A stretch of DNA of 64,000 nucleotides. Source: Bremerella sp. P1. Lineage in GTDB: Bacteria; Planctomycetota; Planctomycetia; Pirellulales; Pirellulaceae. Position 1 is the stretch's first letter, and the number at the start of each line of letters is the position of its first letter. The stretch is taken from NCBI RefSeq assembly GCF_028748185.1, contig NZ_CP118164.1, positions 4,675,814 through 4,739,813 on the forward strand. The letters are read 5' to 3'. Positions 52,864 to 61,477 of the stretch are shown piece after piece. The position numbers and the translations under genes are program-made. The notes below the pieces were generated by a model. That model was given only the letters and a program-made list of their open reading frames with translations. It made no database searches and was not told the DNA's origin.

Positions 52864-53229
52864 ATGAAGCGTGTTATGCTCGTGCTGATTGGCTTGCTTT
52901 CGGTTGCGCTGCTGAGCGGTGTTGCCTTGGCAGATAAGGGAAAAGATTCGAAGTACAGCACCGAAGACATTATGAAGAAGGGCTTCAAGGGCGGTCTGGT
53001 CGCTAAGGTCGCCAAGGGCGAAGCCAGCGAAGAAGATCAGAAGGTCGTCCTGGAGATGCTGGAATCGTTGGCCAAGAATCCGCCTCACAAGGGCAGCGAA
53101 GAAAGCTGGAAGGAAAAGACGACAGCTTTGTTGGCCGCGGCCAAGGGAACCGTCGAAGGCAAAGAAGGCGCCGATGCCAAGTTGAAAAAGGCGATGAATT
53201 GCAAGGCTTGTCACAACGAGCACAAATAA
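52864..53229 (+). CDS. Small secreted c-type cytochrome candidate
   Basis: 121 residues. Signal peptide MKRVMLVLIGLLSVALLSGVALA, then a Lys/Glu-rich helical domain and a single heme-attachment motif C113-K-A-C116-H117 four residues before the end. The position of CxxCH at the extreme C-terminus recalls cytochrome c' type four-helix proteins. Periplasmic electron carrier or gas-binding heme protein (inference). ATG 52864; the upstream frame from 52771 is not protein-like. A terminator follows. Confidence 0.8.
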   Translation: MKRVMLVLIGLLSVALLSGVALADKGKDSKYSTEDIMKKGFKGGLVAKVAKGEASEEDQKVVLEMLESLAKNPPHKGSEESWKEKTTALLAAAKGTVEGKEGADAKLKKAMNCKACHNEHK

Positions 53230-53260
53230 GCAATCAGCAACAAGTTTATTGAGATTCCGG

Positions 53261-53301
53261 ATAGGGCCCTGGGCGATGTTTGCCGAGGGCCCTATTTCAT
53301 T
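53261..53301 (+). terminator. Intrinsic terminator after the cytochrome gene
   Basis: ATAGGGCCC (53261-53269) and GGGCCCTAT (53287-53295) pair perfectly, followed by TTCATTGG. Long loop of 17 bases with a little inner pairing. Confidence 0.65.
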
Positions 53302-53388
53302 GGTTGCGAACCTTTGCGGTGTGCTGTAGCCTAAACGGATTACCTATCCTCCGTTAATGCCCGCCATTGCCTAAGGAAGTTATTCTTC

Positions 53389-54696
53389 ATGAATCGTTTT
53401 TGGATTCTCGGTATTGTTCTGCTTGCCCTTCCGCTTTGTGTCGGATGCCCGACGAGCACTCCTACCGATTCACCTGACGGAAAAGGGGGAGCGGCCGCTG
53501 CACCCAAGCCTGAAGCAGACGATGCGGAAGCCGTGGCAGCGCTGGAGGAACTTGGTGGAAAGCTCACCAAGGACGATAACGGCAACGTGATTCGCGCCGA
53601 CTTCTCGGCCGTCGTGGTGGAAGACGACGACGTCTTCGCTCCGATCGCCAAGCTGAAGCAACTTCAGGTGGTCAAGTTCTATGGTGCTGAAATCACCGAC
53701 GACGTCACCGGGTTCATGAAGGATCTGACAGAGCTTCGCGACGTTGACTTCTCGAACTGCGTGATCGAGGACAAGGGCATCGAAAACTTGACCAACTCGA
53801 AGAATCTGTCTGCGTTTGGCCTGCGTCGCAACAACATTTCCAACAAGTCGTTGGAGATCATCGCGACCCAGTTCCCGAAAGTTCGTTACCTGGACGTTCG
53901 TTACTGCAACGTTGATGACGAAGGGATGAAGTTTGTCGGCCAGATGAAGAACATGGAAGTGCTGCGAACCGAAGGTGCGTTCATCAGCGACGAAGGGATG
54001 GCTCACCTGGCCGACCTGACCAAGATGCGATTCCTGAACTTGCGTGACAAGAAGATCACCGACAAAGGCATGGCTTACCTGGCCGGTATGGAGAACCTGG
54101 AAACGCTGGAACTGAACGAAGTTGCCTGCTCGAACGAAGGTCTCGCGCACATCAAGGATTGCGTCAAGCTGAAGAAGTTGCACCTGTTCCGTACCAAGGT
54201 TACTGACGACGGGATGCAGTACCTGACCGCGATGACGGACATGGAAGACCTGAAGTTCCGCCAATCGCCGGTCCGTGGCGAGCAGATGGACAAACTCAAA
54301 GGGATGACCAAGCTGAAAGCTCTGGACGTGAGCGAAACTCCCTTTGTCGACGAAGGGGTAGCCGTTGTGGCAACCTTCGAAAACCTGGAGTCGCTCAACT
54401 TGTGGAACACCTTCATCACCGATGACGGCCTGGCACCTCTGAAGAATCTTAAGAAGCTGAAAGAGTTGGATCTGCAGAACTGTGCCCTGAGCGATGCCGG
54501 CGTGAAGCACCTGGAAGGGATGACTTCGCTGACCAGCTTGTCGCTGAAAGAGAACAGCTCGATTTCGGACGAATCGATTCCTGTCCTCAACTCGTTGACC
54601 AACTTGAAGAAGTTGACGTTGAACTTCACGCAGATCTACGACGACGGCGTGGAGCAACTGAAAGAAGCCAATCCCAAGCTGGATGTGAGCTTCTAA
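53389..54696 (+). CDS. Leucine-rich-repeat lipoprotein
   Basis: 435 residues. Lipoprotein signal with lipobox CVGC near residue 20, Ala/Pro/Asp-rich linker, then about 13 leucine-rich repeats of 23-24 residues with the planctomycete-type consensus LxxLxxLxLxxTxITDxGLAxL (for example LKNLKKLKELDLQNCALSDAGV). It probably presents a protein-binding surface in the outer envelope. ATG 53389. A strong terminator follows. Confidence 0.88.
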   Translation: MNRFWILGIVLLALPLCVGCPTSTPTDSPDGKGGAAAAPKPEADDAEAVAALEELGGKLTKDDNGNVIRADFSAVVVEDDDVFAPIAKLKQLQVVKFYGAEITDDVTGFMKDLTELRDVDFSNCVIEDKGIENLTNSKNLSAFGLRRNNISNKSLEIIATQFPKVRYLDVRYCNVDDEGMKFVGQMKNMEVLRTEGAFISDEGMAHLADLTKMRFLNLRDKKITDKGMAYLAGMENLETLELNEVACSNEGLAHIKDCVKLKKLHLFRTKVTDDGMQYLTAMTDMEDLKFRQSPVRGEQMDKLKGMTKLKALDVSETPFVDEGVAVVATFENLESLNLWNTFITDDGLAPLKNLKKLKELDLQNCALSDAGVKHLEGMTSLTSLSLKENSSISDESIPVLNSLTNLKKLTLNFTQIYDDGVEQLKEANPKLDVSF

Positions 54697-54720
54697 GCGG
54701 CTGACCTAGACAATCAGAGA

Positions 54721-54753
54721 AGCCTCTGCGATTCGCTCGCAGGGGCTTTTTTT
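54721..54753 (+). terminator. Intrinsic terminator after the LRR gene
   Basis: AGCCTCTGCGA (54721-54731), loop TTCGC, TCGCAGGGGCT (54737-54747; one T-G pair), then seven T. Confidence 0.88.
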
Positions 54754-54758
54754 ATGCG

Positions 54759-55592
54759 TTAGCCGTTCGCCTTCTTACGTAGCGTCCGCAAGGCCCGATG
54801 GGCGATCCGCTGCGTATGCTTCGAGTCGGTTTCCGAGAGCCAACGCTCGCAGAGGCTTTCGACAAAGTCGGGTCGCGTCTTGCTGGCATCGTTCAGCCAG
54901 TTGGCGACCGAATCTTGCACGTACTTCGTCTCGTCTTCGCGGCAAAGTTCCAAGAGCGGCTCGGCGATCTCCGGCTGCTGTTTCAAAGCGGTGATATGCT
55001 TGGTCCACACGCCGCATGGACGAGAGAGCTCGATCGCGAATCGCCTTATGAGATGGTTCTTATGTCGAGCAAACGGATGAAGCTTTTCGATCTGCGCGAC
55101 GATCGCCTCGGCAGCCGGCACACGAACACACATCCAGGCAATTTCTCGCACGCCCATGTTGGTGTCGGTCGCAAACGGTTTGGCGCGTTTCAGCCGCTGA
55201 GCGAAGGTCAGCTTCTCGCTGGCCGCGTCCATGTAAGCGGCCCAGTTGCGCAGGATGTCGCTGGGGTGGGCGGCTAACTGCTGGTAGACCGCTTCCCGAT
55301 TGTTGTTTCCGTTGAGTGTCGCGTGAAAGACTTGTCCCGTATCGGCAAGTCGCTGCATCACTCCCTGGTTGGAAAGCTTTTTGATCGTCGAAGCGATCTG
55401 TTTCGCCGACTTCTCATCCAAGGAAAGATGCGACTTCGTATGGCGAAATAGCTTGGCGTGATCAACGGCGAGAAACTCAACCAGGTTGACCGTTTCAATT
55501 TCACCACGGTTGAGCGCTGCCAGAACGTTCGACGGAATCTCGCTCCGTCGAACGGCACCTTTGCGTGCTTTTAAAGCTTCGAGGTCAGCCAC
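54759..55592 (-). CDS. AlkD-like DNA alkylation repair protein (HEAT repeats)
   Basis: 277 residues, all alpha-helical HEAT repeats. MGVREIAWMCVRVPAAEAI, HKNHLIRRFAIELSRPCGVWTKHI and ETKYVQDSVANWLNDASKTRPDFVESLCERW match the AlkC/AlkD-type DNA-glycosylase fold; the NWLNDASKTRP block is well kept in the family. Removes N-alkylated bases without base flipping in AlkD; activity in this branch is not verified. GTG start at 55592. A Dabb gene starts upstream 18 bases away on the same strand. Confidence 0.85.
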   Translation of the reverse strand: MADLEALKARKGAVRRSEIPSNVLAALNRGEIETVNLVEFLAVDHAKLFRHTKSHLSLDEKSAKQIASTIKKLSNQGVMQRLADTGQVFHATLNGNNNREAVYQQLAAHPSDILRNWAAYMDAASEKLTFAQRLKRAKPFATDTNMGVREIAWMCVRVPAAEAIVAQIEKLHPFARHKNHLIRRFAIELSRPCGVWTKHITALKQQPEIAEPLLELCREDETKYVQDSVANWLNDASKTRPDFVESLCERWLSETDSKHTQRIAHRALRTLRKKANG

Positions 55593-55610
55593 AGCTTGGC
55601 TTCCTCCGGG

Positions 55611-55934
55611 TTAGCTGCCAACCGTCGAATCGAAGACGCGAACCGTTTCCCAGTTCTCTTTGTTTTCTTCGATGAACTGCAGGTGGCGTTCGGCAACCTG
55701 GTAGGCATTCTGCGACTCGAGGCAATCGAAGATCACGTGCAAGGCAACATGGAAATCACGATCGTTCACCGGGCGATTCAGTTCATCGGTCAAGATGCCG
55801 GCGCCGAAGTAGATCGTCCCCGGATGTCCGGTGAGATACTTCTGACAAGCTTCGATCAGCTTCTGCTTGGCTTCCGGCGAGCTGTCTTTCAGGGTGAAGT
55901 AAACGTTGTGGGCGATCTGCTTCAAGTTTTCCAT
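55611..55934 (-). CDS. Dabb-family (stress-responsive A/B barrel) protein
   Basis: 107 residues. Ferredoxin-like alpha/beta barrel: IAHNVYFTLKDSSPEAKQKLIEACQKYL, IYFGAGILTDELNRPVNDRDFHVALHVIF and a C-terminal Glu-rich helix. These form dimers; function in bacteria is usually unknown, some act on polyketide-like substrates. ATG 55934 (MENLKQ) chosen; a TTG three codons earlier is open. Probably co-transcribed with the AlkD-like gene. Confidence 0.82.
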   Translation of the reverse strand: MENLKQIAHNVYFTLKDSSPEAKQKLIEACQKYLTGHPGTIYFGAGILTDELNRPVNDRDFHVALHVIFDCLESQNAYQVAERHLQFIEENKENWETVRVFDSTVGS

Positions 55935-56087
55935 GGCAGTCAATCGTCTTCTTTAGCAACTAGTTGGGGGTTTCGTCGAGCAGTGCAATGTACCTAGGTG
56001 CCTAACAGATCACAACGCAGGCGCACGAAAAAGGCCGCGGTAATAACCACGGCCTGTGTATTCTTGCCAAAGCATGTCCGCTGAGAA

Positions 56088-56504
56088 CTAATCGCCACCA
56101 CGTCGGCGAGAGGTACCGATACCGGCACGTTCCAGCAGTGACTTGCCGAGGATTTCCTCGGCCACGTTCACTTCGGCCGGTGGAGGGCCGGTGGCACCCA
56201 ATTCGATCGGATCGTAGTGCAGTTCGTATTCGTGCTTGGCAATGGCGATCGTATTGCCTGGGTCGATTCGCTTGTCGGTGTCGCGAACTCGTTTCCCGTT
56301 GACTTTCGTTCCGTTGCGGCTGTTTTGGTCTTCGACGAACCAGTAACCCTGCTTGATATAGAGCTGGCAATGGTTGCTCGACACATTGGCGAATCGCAGC
56401 ACGACGTCATTTGACTCGCGGCGGCCAACCAGCAGCGTCTTCTTCAGCAGAGGAATCGGATCTCCCCCGCCAACGGGGATGAGCTCCCCAAATTTCTGGG
56501 ACAT
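56088..56504 (-). CDS. FHA-domain protein
   Basis: 138 residues. Forkhead-associated domain about 20-100: LLVGRRESNDVVL, NVSSNHCQLYI and NSRNGTKVNGKRV, i.e. all phosphothreonine-contact residues (GR, SxxH, NG). Binds pThr peptides, so reads Ser/Thr kinase signals, common in planctomycetes. A 35-residue tail of unknown role ends in RRRGGD. ATG 56504, divergent from the radical SAM gene by 33 bases. No kinase gene adjacent. Confidence 0.9.
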   Translation of the reverse strand: MSQKFGELIPVGGGDPIPLLKKTLLVGRRESNDVVLRFANVSSNHCQLYIKQGYWFVEDQNSRNGTKVNGKRVRDTDKRIDPGNTIAIAKHEYELHYDPIELGATGPPPAEVNVAEEILGKSLLERAGIGTSRRRGGD

Positions 56505-56537
56505 TCAAGTGCCTCGTTCCGGTTGTGGCTAGATGAT

Positions 56538-57569
56538 ATGCCTAAAATCGATAAGAATGGCCATCTCTCACTGTATCAATTCCTTAACACTAGTCAATAT
56601 TCATCAACAAGGTTTGATTTGTCCACGACGGTTGAAAACGGGTGGCGCGAGGCGGGTCTTCGTTACTATGCCTACAGTTGGTATCTTCGGCAGCGATTTG
56701 GCGAACGCATCCAGAAGGTAAGCCTCGACGCGAAGTTTACCTGTCCGAATGTCGACGGCACCGTCGCCAAAGGGGGGTGCACGTTCTGCGACAATCGCAG
56801 CTTCAGCCCCAGCCGCCGAGAGCCGATCCGCGACATCACCGACCAACTCGGCAACGGCATGACGCGGCTTAAGCGGCGTTACAAAGTCGATAAGTTCATC
56901 GCCTACTTTCAGCCGGCCACCAATACGTACGCGGCAGTCGATCGGTTGCGACCGTTGTACGAACAGGCCATCGATCACGAAAAGGTCGTCGGATTGAGCA
57001 TCGGCACACGGCCCGACTGTGTCGAGCCGGATGTGATGGATCTGCTGGAAGAGTTCGCCGGACGGACCTACCTGACCGTCGAATACGGAATGCAAACGAT
57101 TCACGATCGTTCGCTCGATTGGATGAATCGCGGCCATCATCACGATGCGACAGTCGACGCGATTGAGCGCAGCCGCGGACGTGGTTTCGAGATCTGCCTG
57201 CATGTGATCCTAGGATTACCGCACGAGTCGCACGAAGACATGATGGCCACCGCCGCGGAAGTCGCCCGGCTCAACATCGATGCCGTGAAGATCCATAATC
57301 TGTACTGCGTGAAGAACACGAAGATGGCCGACCAGGTCGCTTCCGGCGAAGTGACGCTGATGGAGCGGCAGGAATACATCAACACGCTGGTCGATTTTCT
57401 CGAACGGATTCCGGCCAATGTGCTTGTCGAGCGAACCATTGGTGACGCCCCGCCTGATTACTTTGTCGGCCCAAGCTGGTGCCTGGATAAGTCGGCCGTG
57501 CTACGGGCCATTGATGAAGAGCTGGTCCGCCGTGATACGTGGCAAGGAAAACTGTGCGAAGCAGGTTAG
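56538..57569 (+). CDS. TIGR01212-family radical SAM protein
   Basis: 343 residues from ATG 56538 (a TTG five codons earlier is open). The [4Fe-4S] triad is C69-x11-C81-x2-C84 in CPNVDGTVAKGGCTFCDN, the wide spacing characteristic of TIGR01212/YhcC. Also RYYAYSWYLRQRFGERIQKVSLDA, SIGTRPDCVEPDV, YLTVEYGMQT and HVILGLPHESHEDM of the radical SAM barrel, and HNLYCVKNTKMA. Substrate of the family is unknown. Stands just before the RNase P RNA gene, which is on the opposite strand. Confidence 0.9.
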   Translation: MPKIDKNGHLSLYQFLNTSQYSSTRFDLSTTVENGWREAGLRYYAYSWYLRQRFGERIQKVSLDAKFTCPNVDGTVAKGGCTFCDNRSFSPSRREPIRDITDQLGNGMTRLKRRYKVDKFIAYFQPATNTYAAVDRLRPLYEQAIDHEKVVGLSIGTRPDCVEPDVMDLLEEFAGRTYLTVEYGMQTIHDRSLDWMNRGHHHDATVDAIERSRGRGFEICLHVILGLPHESHEDMMATAAEVARLNIDAVKIHNLYCVKNTKMADQVASGEVTLMERQEYINTLVDFLERIPANVLVERTIGDAPPDYFVGPSWCLDKSAVLRAIDEELVRRDTWQGKLCEAG

Positions 57570-57612
57570 AGCATCGAATTCGCGTCGCGAGGCATCGCGC
57601 ATAAAAAGACCC

Positions 57613-58007
57613 GAGTGGATCGATAAGCCGGGTTCTGTCCTGCAGCTTGTGCAGGGATAGTCATTCATCTACGGCGTGAATTGCTTCACGTCTCTAGCAG
57701 CGTACCCGGCGGTAGATGACGGGCCGGACGAGCCCGTGACGCGTTGTTGCCAACGCGATTTCCGCCTGTTTGCCTTGCTCCGGGTGGGGTTTACCAAGCC
57801 AGCTAAGTCGCCTCAGCTGCTGGTGCGCTCTTACCGCACCATTTCACCCTTACCGTTCCCCGAAGGGACTTAGGCGGTATCTTTTCTGCGGCACTTTCCC
57901 TGATCTCGCGACCGGTCGACGTTATCGACCACCCTGTCCTGTGGAGCCCGGACTTTCCTCCCGCTGGCGGCAAAAATGTCGTCAGCCGGCGACTATCTGA
58001 TCCACTT
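57613..58007 (-). ncRNA. rnpB: RNase P RNA (bacterial type A)
   Basis: About 395 nt on the minus strand. P1 is AGTGGATC at the 5' end pairing with GATCCACT at the 3' end. The near-universal CR-I GGAAAGTCCGGGCTCCACAGG region is at about 57938-57958 and the 3' CR-V ACAGAACCCGGCTTA at about 57624-57638. GTAAGGGTGAAATGGTGCGG and AGAGCGCACCAGCAGC segments match CR-II/P11-P12. It is the catalytic RNA that trims tRNA 5' ends. The GGGTCTTTTT just after the 3' end may be the terminator. Several short frames in this stretch are not genes. Confidence 0.96.
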
Positions 58008-58199
58008 GGGCCAATGTTTAGCATAGGTCAGCAGCCCCAAATTGGCCACGTCCCTACACCCAATGTGTGCACTTTACGACGTAAGTAGCGGGAAAAAGTT
58101 CGCCCATCTCCCAAAATTCCACGCGAAAAGAGGCTCCGACTTCATTAGAATAAACACCTCGGACCCTCCTCACACTCCTCCTTTTCTCGGGACAGTTGC

Positions 58200-58955
58200 A
58201 TGATGCGCGCGAACCACCTTTGTTTCGGGCTGGCCGCCCTGTTGCTTTCTATCGCTCTTGTTTCTTCCGCCGATGCCCAACAGCGTGTGTACGAGCTTCG
58301 GACTTACACGACCAACGAAGGTAAGCTTGAGAACCTGCATGCTCGGTTCCGCGATCACACGATGGAACTGTTCGAGAAACAGGGAATGCAGAACCACGTG
58401 TACTGGGTACCCAACGGCGGCGAAGGGGCGGATAACACGCTGGTTTACATTATTTCCCATGAAAATCGTGACGCCGCCGCGCAGAGTTGGAAGGGTTTTC
58501 TCGAAGATCCTGAGTGGAAGAAAGTTGCCGCTGAATCGGAAAAGGATGGCAAAATCCTCGCCAAACGGCCCGATTCCGTTTTCATGGAACCAACCGACTT
58601 CTCACCACAGAATTTCGAGTCCGCAGAACAACCACGGCTGTTCGAGCTACGAACGTACACCACAGCCGAGGGTCGTTTGCCGGCTCTGCTGCAGCGATTT
58701 CGTGATGGTGAGTTGAAGTTGTTTGAAAAACAGGGCATGACCAACGTTGCTTATTTCACCCCGGTCGAAATGCCGAATACATTGATCTATGTCGTAGCCC
58801 ACAAAGATGGGGCCGCGATGAAGAAGGCCTGGGACGGTTTTCGCAACGATCAAGAGTGGCAAGAATTATGGGAACAGTCGACCAAAGATGGAAAGATTGT
58901 GATCAAAGTTGATCGTCAGGTCCTGCGTCCCGTGGATTACTCCCCGATGAAATAA
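58200..58955 (+). CDS. Secreted protein with two tandem NIPSNAP domains
   Basis: 251 residues. Signal peptide to about residue 26 (LVSSADA). Two NIPSNAP repeats, each opening VYELRTYTTNEGKLENLHARFRDH / LFELRTYTTAEGRLPALLQRFRDG (about 30-53 and 143-166) and each ending with a W-rich helix (WKGFLEDPEWKKVAAE; WDGFRNDQEWQELWEQ). The ferredoxin-like domains would form an intramolecular dimer. Function of bacterial members unknown; secretion is typical for planctomycetes. ATG 58200 (the next codon is also ATG). Confidence 0.9.
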   Translation: MMRANHLCFGLAALLLSIALVSSADAQQRVYELRTYTTNEGKLENLHARFRDHTMELFEKQGMQNHVYWVPNGGEGADNTLVYIISHENRDAAAQSWKGFLEDPEWKKVAAESEKDGKILAKRPDSVFMEPTDFSPQNFESAEQPRLFELRTYTTAEGRLPALLQRFRDGELKLFEKQGMTNVAYFTPVEMPNTLIYVVAHKDGAAMKKAWDGFRNDQEWQELWEQSTKDGKIVIKVDRQVLRPVDYSPMK

Positions 58956-59093
58956 CTTGTAAAACACTCCCCCAGGATGTAGGGAAAGGGGGGTGTCAGA
59001 TGATTTATTCTCATGCAGAATTAAACCAGTAGCGTCTTTTCTCCGGGATTGTTAGGCTTGGTCTGGCTACCACAAGCGAAGGTTCACGAGCAG

Positions 59094-60692
59094 ATGAAGA
59101 TAGGATTTCGCTGCCGTCATTGCCATCAAAAGCTGACAATTTCGGCATCAGCTGCTGGTAGCCGGCAAAAGTGTCCCCGCTGCCTCGAAGAAATTACCGT
59201 TCCGTCCGCTCCTTCACAGCCCCCTAACGATCACCCTGGGGCTACGCAGCACCAGGGAGATCCCCTGAGCGAAGCAACCTCGAGCGAAACCTGGAAGTCG
59301 ATCCCGCAAGGTAAGTTACGTCTTCCCTCACAGCGAGCCGAGCACTTTGAAAAGTGTTCGCCTCTCAAGCTTCCTAACTTTCCCGAAGACGGTCTCCGCG
59401 TCCTCAAAGCGTTCGGACCACCGGTCGAGAAAACCAAGCCCACTTGGACCTACAAGCTAGGCGTGGCGGTCGTCGCGCTGGTGATGATCACGCTGCCGCT
59501 GATCTATTTCACGTTTGTCGGCAGCATCTGTTACGCGACCTATTGGTATTTCGCCGAAGGTCAGTACTGGCTGTTTCCAGGCATGGTGGGGCCGCTGCCT
59601 TACTTCGTCGGGACGGCGATCGGCACGATTAGCGCCGTGGTCGTTTTCTTTCTGCTCAAGCCTATCCTCGCTCGTCCGGTGAATGTTGCTCGGACGCGCA
59701 GCATTACCTCGCAAAGCGATCCGATGTTATTCGCGTTCGTGGCTCGCGTGTGCGATGTGGTTGGTTCACCCTTTCCTTCGCGAATCGATGTTACGTACGA
59801 CGTGAACGCGTCGGCCAGTTTTCGTTCGGGACTGGGCAGCATCGTGAAGGGCAACGACCTGGTACTTACCATCGGTGTTCCCTTGGTGGGCTCGTTGACC
59901 ATGCGGCAGTTCGCCGGCGTGCTGGCGCACGAGTTCGGTCACTTCAGCCAAGGGACCGGCATGCGGCTGACCTACATCATTCGTTCGATCAGCGACTGGT
60001 TTGCTCGCGTTGTCTTTCAGCGTGATGAATGGGACAAATGCTTGGACATGCTTTGCGGTCCGGAGTTTCTCCCGTTGTCGGTCATTACCTGGCCGGCTCG
60101 GTCGTGCGTGTGGCTCTCTCGCCAACTTCTGCGGGTGCTGATGAACATCGGGCTATTGGTGGGCGGCTTCCTGCTTCGCGAGATGGAGTACGATGCCGAC
60201 CGGTACGAAGCCCGCGTCGCTGGTAGTAATGAGTTCGCTGAAACGAGTTGGCGCATTCAGTTGGCCAGCTACGCCTGGCTGCACTCTCAATCGCAGATTT
60301 CGCAGTTGGCCGAACGCGATATCCTGATCGACGATGTGGCCCTGCTGGTACGACACCATATAGCCAGCATGTCGGACGCCATCAAGGAACAAGTTCATCG
60401 CGAGATCAAGTCGGGCAAGAGCGGGCTGTTCGATTCGCATCCGTGTGAAGCAGCTCGCTTTCAGAACGCCCAGCGCGAGAACGCCCCAGGTATTTTCACC
60501 TTGGAAGACGACGCCAAGAATCTGTTCGCCGACTTCGAGTCGATGGCTAAGAACGTGACTTGGGACCTGTACTGTCAGTACCTTCAACGCTCGGTGAAAC
60601 GCACGACCCTGCGGGATACGCAGTCCGTGTTGATGCGGTATCGGATTGGCGTGGGCACCGTTCGCCCTTGGAATGAACCCGGCTACTATTAG
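59094..60692 (+). CDS. M48-family metalloprotease with N-terminal zinc ribbon
   Basis: 532 residues. N-terminal zinc ribbon C-x2-C ... C-x2-C (FRCRHCHQKL...QKCPRCLEE, about 5-37), linker, two membrane segments about 125-150 and 165-205, then M48 peptidase with H279-E-F-G-H283 and the third ligand E365 in EMEYDADRYE, plus further hydrophobic segments between. Like HtpX/Ste24 it would cleave membrane proteins, with the ribbon facing the cytoplasm. ATG 59094 (MKIGFRCRHC) gives the ribbon directly; the 15 upstream codons are not needed. Confidence 0.85.
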   Translation: MKIGFRCRHCHQKLTISASAAGSRQKCPRCLEEITVPSAPSQPPNDHPGATQHQGDPLSEATSSETWKSIPQGKLRLPSQRAEHFEKCSPLKLPNFPEDGLRVLKAFGPPVEKTKPTWTYKLGVAVVALVMITLPLIYFTFVGSICYATYWYFAEGQYWLFPGMVGPLPYFVGTAIGTISAVVVFFLLKPILARPVNVARTRSITSQSDPMLFAFVARVCDVVGSPFPSRIDVTYDVNASASFRSGLGSIVKGNDLVLTIGVPLVGSLTMRQFAGVLAHEFGHFSQGTGMRLTYIIRSISDWFARVVFQRDEWDKCLDMLCGPEFLPLSVITWPARSCVWLSRQLLRVLMNIGLLVGGFLLREMEYDADRYEARVAGSNEFAETSWRIQLASYAWLHSQSQISQLAERDILIDDVALLVRHHIASMSDAIKEQVHREIKSGKSGLFDSHPCEAARFQNAQRENAPGIFTLEDDAKNLFADFESMAKNVTWDLYCQYLQRSVKRTTLRDTQSVLMRYRIGVGTVRPWNEPGYY

Positions 60693-60824
60693 GCTTCCGC
60701 GTGGCCTACAATCCTATCAGCGTGAGGTGGCTAGAGCCGGCATCGAAGCGAAAGTAAGGTTTCGGGACCGGGATTGAAAATGCTCCTCTTGATTGTCGAC
60801 TGAGATCTCTTCCACGAGTCAGGC

Positions 60825-61352
60825 ATGCCTTCCAAAGCACAACCGGTCAAGCTGCCGATTATCGGATGGCGCGAGTGGGTTCAACTTCCCGAGTTGGGGA
60901 TTGCCAAGATCAAAGCCAAGATTGACACCGGTGCCAGGTCGTCGTCGCTTCATGCCTACGATCTGAAGTATGAAGAACGCGACGGAAAGCAGTGGGTTCG
61001 CTTTAAAGTGCACCCGCGTCAACGCAACACGACCGAACAGGTTGTGGCCGAAAGCCCCGTGCTCGAGTTTCGTAAAGTGCGTAGCTCGAACGGCCAGGTC
61101 ACCAAACGACCGGTCATTTTGACGAAGGTCGAGCTTCTGGGCGAACTGTTCGAGATCGAGATCACCCTGGCCAACCGCGATTCCATGGGCTTTCGCATGC
61201 TGCTGGGACGCGAAGCGTATCGAGGACGCATGCTGGTCGACTCGGGGGCATCGTACCTGTCAGGCGTCCCCAAGCGACTCAAAGGGAAGCGAAACGCGAG
61301 TCCAACGGCGACGAAACGGCCCTCGTTAAAAACCGAGCACGATGCCACCTAG
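60825..61352 (+). CDS. Retropepsin-like ATP-dependent zinc protease family protein
   Basis: 175 residues. PIIGWREWVQLPELGIAKIKAKIDTGARSSSLHAYDL at the N-terminus (written here in parts: GWREWV, then D34-T35-G36 in KIDTGARSSSLHA) and FRMLLGREAYRGRMLVDSGASYL at the C-terminus define the DUF785/RimB-type aspartic-protease-like fold, commonly encoded beside rimK. It may remove or process glutamate additions made by RimK, though activity of the family is debated. Basic, disordered tail. ATG 60825. rimK starts 125 bases downstream. Confidence 0.88.
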   Translation: MPSKAQPVKLPIIGWREWVQLPELGIAKIKAKIDTGARSSSLHAYDLKYEERDGKQWVRFKVHPRQRNTTEQVVAESPVLEFRKVRSSNGQVTKRPVILTKVELLGELFEIEITLANRDSMGFRMLLGREAYRGRMLVDSGASYLSGVPKRLKGKRNASPTATKRPSLKTEHDAT

Positions 61353-61477
61353 CATTTCGGTTGCCTCACGTCAAAATGTCTCTACCATGACGTTAAAGGG
61401 GAGCCACTTTCCCTGCGTCTAGTCGCTCGCTCGAGCGGCGCCCACGTAAACTCCTGTCGAGATGGAAAAGCGACGCT

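Noticed and set aside
57676-58024. Short frames on both strands within 57.6-58.0 kb
   Set aside because: The stretch is the RNase P RNA gene; the frames are incidental.
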